This document shows, one piece after another, positions 1 to 8,265 of a stretch of 64,000 bases of DNA. A program made the translations under genes and the position numbers. The stretch's first letter is position 1. The number at the start of each line of letters is the position of its first letter. Location: positions 558,001 through 622,000 of the forward strand of contig NW_026870446.1 of assembly GCF_963576545.1 (NCBI RefSeq), given 5' to 3'. The notes below the pieces were generated by a model. It did not search any database. It had not been told where the DNA came from and saw only the letters and a program-made list of their open reading frames with translations. The stretch comes from Limanda limanda. Its lineage: Eukaryota; Chordata; Actinopteri; Pleuronectiformes; Pleuronectidae.

Positions 1-38
1 TTTTTTTGTGAAGGTCGGAGAGACTTGCAAGTAGGCTC

Positions 39-58
39 TACCCCCACTAAATGGGGTA
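39..58 (+). repeat. Short hairpin-forming inverted repeat in the A unit
   Basis: TACCCC (39-44) and GGGGTA (53-58) are perfect complements across an 8-base loop. The element recurs in every A unit. It drops to 5 bp in the GGGGTTG subtype, while the 162-bp units lose one C from the C-run, giving a 7-base loop. B units lack it because the C-run is replaced. No bacterial terminator or functional role is implied. Confidence 0.6.
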
Positions 59-104
59 GCGCGCATCGATCGGTACCATCCTTGAGCTTCTCCGACTTTC
101 GGAA

Positions 105-125
105 GGGTTAGGGTTAGGGTTAGGG
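105..125 (+). repeat. Telomere-type tract GGG(TTAGGG)3, representative
   Basis: Four GGG runs separated by TTA, identical in form to vertebrate-type telomeric DNA, at A-unit positions 105-125. The tract recurs in essentially every A unit at the same place and strand, every 163 bp within A runs. By tally there are about 890 TTAGGG hexamers in the window. The four-G-run form can fold as an intramolecular G-quadruplex and offers TTAGGGTT sites of the kind bound by Myb-type telomere proteins in organisms with this repeat; both are inferences from known telomere biology. Confidence 0.95.
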
Positions 126-276
126 ATGAAAGCACATAGGAGAAAGAGATATTCTTGAATAACTTTTTTTGTGAAGGTCGGAGAGACTTGCAAGTAGGCT
201 CTACCCCCACTAAATGGGGTAGCGCGCATCGATCGGTACCATCCTTGAGCTTCTCCGACTTTCGGAAGGGTTAGGG

Positions 277-282
277 TTGGGG
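277..282 (+). repeat. TTGGGG variant telomeric hexamer
   Basis: The middle hexamer of the telomeric tract reads TTGGGG. The same change occurs at 2365-2370, 3647-3652, 4772-4777 and 6692-6697, and nowhere else that I found. All five lie in the A unit directly before a B unit, within the first 6.7 kb. Confidence 0.9.
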
Positions 283-326
283 TTAGGGATGAAAGCACAT
301 AGGAGAAAGAGATATTCTTGAATAAC

Positions 327-481
327 TTTTTTTGTGAAGGTCGGAGAGACTTGAAAAGTGGTTGCATCTGGACTAATTTGGGTCCTGCGGATCGATTGGT
401 ACCATCCCCGAGCTTGTACGACCTTCGGAAGAGGTCGACCGACGAAATTCCCCCAAATCTGAGGAGATATTCTTGAATAAC
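327..481 (+). repeat. B monomer (155 bp), representative copy
   Basis: First B unit. It starts with the same T7 and 20-bp segment as A and ends with the same 17-bp tail, but carries no telomeric hexamers. Between them is a diverged segment (GAAAGTGG in most copies, AAAAGTGG in this one) and ATCGATTGGTACCATCC. Where A has the telomeric block, B has 33 bp containing GGTCGACC (a SalI site) and TTCCCCCAAATC. Consensus A and B match at 82 of 105 ungapped 5' positions and all 17 3' positions, so they share ancestry. The other 94 B starts are listed under the domain entries. Recurrent subtypes are AAAAGTGG (327, 12192, 40047, 58078), TACTATCC, GAGTTCGACC (SalI lost) and the 156-bp B* form. Confidence 0.98.
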
Positions 482-1133
482 TTTTTTTGTGAAGGTCGGA
501 GAGACTTGCAAGTAGGCTCTACCCCCACTAAATGGGGTTGCGCGCATCGATCGGTACCATCCTTGAGCTTCTCCGACTTTCGGAAGGGTTAGGGTTAGGG
601 TTAGGGATGAAAGCACATAGGAGAAAGAGATATTCTTGAATAACTTTTTTTGTGAAGGTCGGAGAGACTTGCAAGTAGGCTCTACCCCCACTAAATGGGG
701 TAGCGCGCATCGATCGGTACCATCCTTGAGCTTCTCCGACTTTCGGAAGGGTTAGGGTTAGGGTTAGGGATGAAAGCACATAGGAGAAAGAGATATTCTT
801 GAATAACTTTTTTTGTGAAGGTCGGAGAGACTTGCAAGTAGGCTCTACCCCCACTAAATGGGGTAGCGCGCATCGATCGGTACCATCCTTGAGCTTCTCC
901 GACTTTCGGAAGGGTTAGGGTTAGGGTTAGGGATGAAAGCACATAGGAGAAAGAGATATTCTTGAATAACTTTTTTTGTGAAGGTCGGAGAGACTTGCAA
1001 GTAGGCTCTGCCCCCACTAAATGGGGTAGCGCGCATCGATCGGTACCATCCTTGAGCTTCTCCGACTTTCGGAAGGGTTAGGGTTAGGGTTAGGGATGAA
1101 AGCACATAGGAGAAAGAGATATTCTTGAATAAC

Positions 1134-1599
1134 TTTTTTTGTGAAGGTCGGAGAGACTTGGAAAGTGGTTGCATCTGGACTAATTTGGGTCCTGCGGATC
1201 GATTGGTACCATCCCCGAGCTTGTACGACCTTCGGAAGAGGTCGACCGACGAAATTCCCCCAAATCTGAGGAGATATTCTTGAATAACTTTTTTTTGAAG
1301 GTCTGAGAGACTTGCAAGTAGGCTCTACCCCCACTAAATGGGGTAGCGCGCATCGATCGGTACCATCCTTGAGCTTCTCCGACTTTCGGAAGGGTTAGGG
1401 TTAGGGATGAAAGCACATAGGAGAAAGAGATATTCTTGAATAACTTTTTTTGTGAAGGTCGGAGAGACTTGGAAAGTGGTTGCATCTGGACTAATTTGGG
1501 TCCTGCGGATCGATTGGTACCATCCCCGAGCTTGTACGACCTTCGAAAGAGGTCGACCGACGAAATTCCCCCAAATCTGAGGAGATATTCTTGAATAAC
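1134..1599 (+). repeat. Left-domain B-A(short)-B module, copy 1
   Basis: B, then a short A, then B. The A unit (1289-1444) has TCTGAGAG in place of TCGGAGAG and lacks one TTAGGG; this copy also lost the G after the T-run, giving T8GAAGG and 156 bp. The second B has CTTCGAAAG where most B have CTTCGGAAG. The shared variants mark this as one duplicated module. Confidence 0.88.
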
Positions 1600-2414
1600 T
1601 TTTTTTGTGAAGGTCGGAGAGACTTGCAAGTAGGCTCTACCCCCACTAAATGGGGTTGCGCGCATCGATCGGTACCATCCTTGAGCTTCTCCGACTTTCG
1701 GAAGGGTTAGGGTTAGGGTTAGGGATGAAAGCACATAGGAGAAAGAGATATTCTTGAATAACTTTTTTTGTGAAGGTCGGAGAGACTTGCAAGTAGGCTC
1801 TACCCCCACTAAATGGGGTAGCGCGCATCGATCGGTACCATCCTTGAGCTTCTCCGACTTTCGGAAGGGTTAGGGTTAGGGTTAGGGATGAAAGCACATA
1901 GGAGAAAGAGATATTCTTGAATAACTTTTTTTGTGAAGGTCGGAGAGACTTGCAAGTAGGCTCTACCCCCACTAAATGGGGTAGCGCGCATCGATCGGTA
2001 CCATCCTTGAGCTTCTCCGACTTTCGGAAGGGTTAGGGTTAGGGTTAGGGATGAAAGCACATAGGAGAAAGAGATATTCTTGAATAACTTTTTTTGTGAA
2101 GGTCGGAGAGACTTGCAAGTAGGCTCTACCCCCACTAAATGGGGTAGCGCGCATCGATCGGTACCATCCTTGAGCTTCTCCGACTTTCGGAAGGGTTAGG
2201 GTTAGGGTTAGGGATGAAAGCACATAGGAGAAAGAGATATTCTTGAATAACTTTTTTTGTGAAGGTCGGAGAGACTTGCAAGTAGGCTCTACCCCCACTA
2301 AATGGGGTAGCGCGCATCGATCGGTACCATCCTTGAGCTTCTCCGACTTTCGGAAGGGTTAGGGTTGGGGTTAGGGATGAAAGCACATAGGAGAAAGAGA
2401 TATTCTTGAATAAC

Positions 2415-2881
2415 TTTTTTTGTGAAGGTCGGAGAGACTTGGAAAGTGGTTGCATCTGGACTAATTTGGGTCCTGCGGATCGATTGGTACCATCCCCGAG
2501 CTTGTACGACCTTCGGAAGAGGTCGACCGACGAAATTCCCCCAAATCTGAGGAGATATTCTTGAATAACTTTTTTTGTGAAGGTCTGAGAGACTTGCAAG
2601 TAGGCTCTACCCCCACTAAATGGGGTAGCGCGCATCGATCGGTACCATCCTTGAGCTTCTCCGACTTTCGGAAGGGTTAGGGTTAGGGATGAAAGCACAT
2701 AGGAGAAAGAGATATTCTTGAATAACTTTTTTTGTGAAGGTCGGAGAGACTTGGAAAGTGGTTGCATCTGGACTAATTTGGGTCCTGCGGATCGATTGGT
2801 ACCATCCCCGAGCTTGTACGACCTTCGAAAGAGGTCGACCGACGAAATTCCCCCAAATCTGAGGAGATATTCTTGAATAAC
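2415..2881 (+). repeat. Left-domain B-A(157)-B module, copy 2
   Basis: Same arrangement and variants as the module at 1134: A unit 2570-2726 is 157 bp with TCTGAGAG, and the second B (2727) has CTTCGAAAG. Confidence 0.88.
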
Positions 2882-5628
2882 TTTTTTTGTGAAGGTCGGA
2901 GAGACTTGCAAGTAGGCTCTACCCCCACTAAATGGGGTTGCGCGCATCGATCGGTACCATCCTTGAGCTTCTCCGACTTTCGGAAGGGTTAGGGTTAGGG
3001 TTAGGGATGAAAGCACATAGGAGAAAGAGATATTCTTGAATAACTTTTTTTGTGAAGGTCGGAGAGACTTGCAAGTAGGCTCTACCCCCACTAAATGGGG
3101 TAGCGCGCATCGATCGGTACCATCCTTGAGCTTCTCCGACTTTCGGAAGGGTTAGGGTTAGGGTTAGGGATGAAAGCACATAGGAGAAAGAGATATTCTT
3201 GAATAACTTTTTTTGTGAAGGTCGGAGAGACTTGCAAGTAGGCTCTACCCCCACTAAATGGGGTAGCGCGCATCGATCGGTACCATCCTTGAGCTTCTCC
3301 GACTTTCGGAAGGGTTAGGGTTAGGGTTAGGGATGAAAGCACATAGGAGAAAGAGATATTCTTGAATAACTTTTTTTGTGAAGGTCGGAGAGACTTGCAA
3401 GTAGGCTCTACCCCCACTAAATGGGGTAGCGCGCATCGATCGGTACCATCCTTGAGCTTCTCCGACTTTCGGAAGGGTTAGGGTTAGGGTTAGGGATGAA
3501 AGCACATAGGAGAAAGAGATATTCTTGAATAACTTTTTTTGTGAAGGTCGGAGAGACTTGCAAGTAGGCTCTACCCCCACTAAATGGGGTAGCGCGCATC
3601 GATCGGTACCATCCTTGAGCTTCTCCGACTTTCGGAAGGGTTAGGGTTGGGGTTAGGGATGAAAGCACATAGGAGAAAGAGATATTCTTGAATAACTTTT
3701 TTTGTGAAGGTCGGAGAGACTTGGAAAGTGGTTGCATCTGGACTAATTTGGGTCCTGCGGATCGATTGGTACCATCCCCGAGCTTGTACGACCTTCGGAA
3801 GAGGTCGACCGACGAAATTCCCCCAAATCTGAGGAGATATTCTTGAATAACTTTTTTTGTGAAGGTCGGAGAGACTTGCAAGTAGGCTCTACCCCCACTA
3901 AATGGGGTTGCGCGCATCGATCGGTACCATCCTTGAGCTTCTCCGACTTTCGGAAGGGTTAGGGTTAGGGTTAGGGATGAAAGCACATAGGAGAAAGAGA
4001 TATTCTTGAATAACTTTTTTTGTGAAGGTCGGAGAGACTTGCAAGTAGGCTCTACCCCCACTAAATGGGGTAGCGCGCATCGATCGGTACCATCCTTGAG
4101 CTTCTCCGACTTTCGGAAGGGTTAGGGTTAGGGTTAGGGATGAAAGCACATAGGAGAAAGAGATATTCTTGAATAACTTTTTTTGTGAAGGTCGGAGAGA
4201 CTTGGAAAGTGGTTGCATCTGGACTAATTTGGGTCCTGCGGATCGATTGGTACCATCCCCGAGCTTGTACGACCTTCGGAAGAGGTCGACCGACGAAATT
4301 CCCCCAAATCTGAGGAGATATTCTTGAATAACTTTTTTTGTGAAGGTCGGAGAGACTTGCAAGTAGGCTCTACCCCCACTAAATGGGGTAGCACGCATCG
4401 ATCGGTACCATCCTTGAGCTTCTCCGACTTTCGGAAGGGTTAGGGTTAGGGTTAGGGATGAAAGCACATAGGAGAAAGAGATATTCTTGAATAACTTTTT
4501 TTGTGAAGGTCGGAGAGACTTGCAAGTAGGCTCTACCCCCACTAAATGGGGTAGCGCGCATCGATCGGTACCATCCTTGAGCTTCTCCGACTTTCGGAAG
4601 GGTTAGGGTTAGGGTTAGGGATGAAAGCACATAGGAGAAAGAGATATTCTTGAATAACTTTTTTTGTGAAGGTCGGAGAGACTTGCAAGTAGGCTCTACC
4701 CCCACTAAATGGGGTAGCGCGCATCGATCGGTACCATCCTTGAGCTTCTCCGACTTTCGGAAGGGTTAGGGTTGGGGTTAGGGATGAAAGCACATAGGAG
4801 AAAGAGATATTCTTGAATAACTTTTTTTGTGAAGGTCGGAGAGACTTGGAAAGTGGTTGCATCTGGACTAATTTGGGTCCTGCGGATCGATTGGTACCAT
4901 CCCCGAGCTTGTACGACCTTCGGAAGAGGTCGACCGACGAAATTCCCCCAAATCTGAGGAGATATTCTTGAATAACTTTTTTTGTGAAGGTCGGAGAGAC
5001 TTGCAAGTAGGCTCTACCCCCACTAAATGGGGTTGCGCGCATCGATCGGTACCATCCTTGAGCTTCTCCGACTTTCGGAAGGGTTAGGGTTAGGGTTAGG
5101 GATGAAAGCACATAGGAGAAAGAGATATTCTTGAATAACTTTTTTTGTGAAGGTCGGAGAGACTTGCAAGTAGGCTCTACCCCCACTAAATGGGGTAGCG
5201 CGCATCGATCGGTACCATCCTTGAGCTTCTCCGACTTTCGGAAGGGTTAGGGTTAGGGTTAGGGATGAAAGCACATAGGAGAAAGAGATATTCTTGAATA
5301 ACTTTTTTTGTGAAGGTCGGAGAGACTTGCAAGTAGGCTCTACCCCCACTAAATGGGGTAGCGCGCATCGATCGGTACCATCCTTGAGCTTCTCCGACTT
5401 TCGGAAGGGTTAGGGTTAGGGTTAGGGATGAAAGCACATAGGAGAAAGAGATATTCTTGAATAACTTTTTTTGTGAAGGTCGGAGAGACTTGCAAGTAGG
5501 CTCTACCCCCACTAAATGGGGTAGCGCGCATCGATCGGTACCATCCTTGAGCTTCTCCGACTTTCGGAAGGGTTAGGGTTAGGGTTAGGGATGAAAGCAC
5601 ATAGGAGAAAGAGATATTCTTGAATAAC

Positions 5629-6095
5629 TTTTTTTGTGAAGGTCGGAGAGACTTGGAAAGTGGTTGCATCTGGACTAATTTGGGTCCTGCGGATCGATTG
5701 GTACCATCCCCGAGCTTGTACAACCTTCGGAAGAGGTCGACCGACGAAATTCCCCCAAGTCTGAGGAGATATTCTTGAATAACTTTTTTTGTGAAGGTCT
5801 GAGAGACTTGCAAGTAGGCTCTACCCCCACTAAATGGGGTAGCGCGCATCGATCGGTACCATCCTTGAGCTTCTCCGACTTTCATAAGGGTTAGGGTTAG
5901 GGATGAAAGCACATAGGAGAAAGACATATTCTTGAATAACTTTTTTTGTGAAGGTCGGAGAGACTTGGAAAGTGGTTGCATCTGGACTAATTTGGGTCCT
6001 GCGGATCGATTGGTACCATCCCCGAGCTTGTACGACCTTCGAAAGAGGTCGACCGACGAAATTCCCCCAAATCTGAGGAGATATTCTTGAATAAC
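5629..6095 (+). repeat. Left-domain B-A(157)-B module, copy 3
   Basis: Same arrangement, 3214 bp after copy 2. It has private changes: ACAACCTTCGG and CCCAAGTCTG in the first B, and CTTTCATAAGGG with AGAAAGACATATTC in the 157-bp A unit (5784-5940). Confidence 0.88.
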
Positions 6096-8265
6096 TTTTT
6101 TTGTGAAGGTCGGAGAGACTTGCAAGTAGGCTCTACCCCCACTAAATGGGGTTGCGCGCATCGATCGGTACCATCCTTGAGCTTCTCCGACTTTCGGAAG
6201 GGTTAGGGTTAGGGTTAGGGATGAAAGCACATAGGAGAAAGAGATATTCTTGAATAACTTTTTTTGTGAAGGTCGGAGAGACTTGCAAGTAGGCTCTACC
6301 CCCACTAAATGGGGTAGCGCGCATCGATCGGTACCATCTTTGAGCTTCTCCGACTTTCGGAAGGGTTAGGGTTAGGGATGAAAGCACATAGGAGAAAGAG
6401 ATATTCTTGAATAACTTTTTTTGTGAAGGTCGGAGAGACTTGCAAGTAGGCTCTACCCCCACTAAATGGGGTAGCGCGCATCGATCGGTACCATCCTTGA
6501 GCTTCTCCGACTTTCGGAAGGGTTAGGGTTAGGGTTAGGGATGAAAGCACATAGGAGAAAGAGATATTCTTGAATAACTTTTTTTGTGAAGGTCGGAGAG
6601 ACTTGCAAGTAGGCTCTACCCCCACTAAATGGGGTAGCGCGCATCGATCGGTACCATCCTTGAGCTTCTCCGACTTTCGGAAGGGTTAGGGTTGGGGTTA
6701 GGGATGAAAGCACATAGGAGAAAGAGATATTCTTGAATAACTTTTTTTGTGAAGGTCGGAGAGACTTGGAAAGTGGTTGCATCTGGACTAATTTGGGTCC
6801 TGCGGATCGATTGGTACCATCCCCGAGCTTGTACGACCTTCGGAAGAGGTCGACCGACGAAATTCCCCCAAATCTGAGGAGATATTCTTGAATAACTTTT
6901 TTTGTGAAGGTCGGAGAGACTTGCAAGTAGGCTCTACCCCCACTAAATGGGGTAGCGCGCATCGATCGGTACCATCCTTGAGCTTCTCCGACTTTCGGAA
7001 GGGTTAGGGTTAGGGTTAGGGATGAAAGCACATAGGAGAAAGAAATATTCTTGAATAACTTTTTTTGTGAAGGTCGGAGAGACTTGGAAAGTGGTTGCAT
7101 CTGGACTAATTTGGGTCCTGCGGATCGATTGGTACCATCCCCGAGCTTGTACGACCTTCGGAAGAGGTCGACCGACGAAATTCCCCCAAATCTGAGGAGA
7201 TATTCTTGAATAACTTTTTTTGTGAAGGTCGGAGAGACTTGCAAGTAGGCTCTACCCCCACTAAATGGGGTTGCGCGCATCGATCGGTACCATCCTTGAG
7301 CTTCTCCGACTTTCGGAAGGGTTAGGGTTAGGGTTAGGGATGAAAGCACATAGGAGAAAGAGATATTCTTGAATAACTTTTTTTGTGAAGGTCGGAGAGA
7401 CTTGCAAGTAGGCTCTACCCCCACTAAATGGGGTAGCGCGCATCGATCGGTACCATCCTTGAGCTTCTCCGACTTTCGGAAGGGTTAGGGTTAGGGTTAG
7501 GGATGAAAGCACATAGGAGAAAGAGATATTCTTGAATAACTTTTTTTGTGAAGGTCGGAGAGACTTGGAAAGTGGTTGCATCTGGACTAATTTGGGTCCT
7601 GCGGATCGATTGGTACCATCCCCGAGCTTGTACGACCTTCGGAAGAGGTCGACCGACGAAATTCCCCCAAATCTGAGGAGATATTCTTGAATTACTTTTT
7701 TTGTGAAGGTCGGAGAGACTTGCAAGTAGGCTCTACCCCCACTAAATGGGGTTGCGCGCATCGATCGGTACCATCCTTGAGCTTCTCCGACTTTCGGAAG
7801 GGTTAGGGTTAGGGTTAGGGATGAAAGCACATAGGAGAAAGAGATATTCTTGAATAACTTTTTTTGTGAAGGTCGGAGAGACTTGCAAGTAGGCTCTACC
7901 CCCACTAAATGGGGTAACGCGCATCGATCGGTACCATCCTTGAGCTTCTCCGACTTTCGGAAGGGTTAGGGTTAGGGTTAGGGATGAAAGCACATAGGAG
8001 AAAGAGATATTCTTGAATAACTTTTTTTGTGAAGGTCGGAGAGACTTGCAAGTAGGCTCTACCCCCACTAAATGGGGTAGCGCGCATCGATCGGTACCAT
8101 CCTTGAGCTTCTCCGACTTTCGGAAGGGTTAGGGTTAGGGTTAGGGATGAAAGCACATAGGAGAAAGAGATATTCTTGAATAACTTTTTTTGTAAAGGTC
8201 GGAGAGACTTGCAAGTAGGCTCTACCCCCACTAAATGGGGTAGCGCGCATCGATCGGTACCATCC

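Larger units (their letters stand above)
1..163 (+). repeat. A monomer (163 bp), representative copy
   Basis: First A unit, phased to begin at the T7 tract. In order: T7 (1-7); a segment shared with B (8-27); a diverged segment with a potential hairpin TACCCC/GGGGTA (39-44 and 53-58); overlapping palindromes GCGCGC, ATCGAT and GGTACC between 59 and 77; TCTCCGACTTT (89-99), a near inverted copy of AAGGTCGGAGA (11-21); GGG(TTAGGG)3 at 105-125; a purine-rich stretch (126-146); and the shared tail AGATATTCTTGAATAAC (147-163). The period is read directly: the next T7 starts at 164. Since 163 is not a multiple of three, each unit boundary shifts the reading frame. Common variants are GGGGTTG for GGGGTAG (mostly the A just after a B), CAGTACC for CGGTACC (from 9691 onward, removing the KpnI site) and GGCTTTACC for GGCTCTACC. 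Confidence 0.98.

Noticed and set aside
39..58. Rho-independent terminator at the TACCCC/GGGGTA hairpin
   Set aside because: No T-run follows it, the T7 tract is over 100 bp away in the next unit, and the context is eukaryotic satellite.
327..481. CENP-B box in B (TTCGGAAGAGGTCGA region)
   Set aside because: TTCG and the following A fit the start of the motif, but the required CGGG is TCGA here, and A units do not match either. It does not meet the essential positions.
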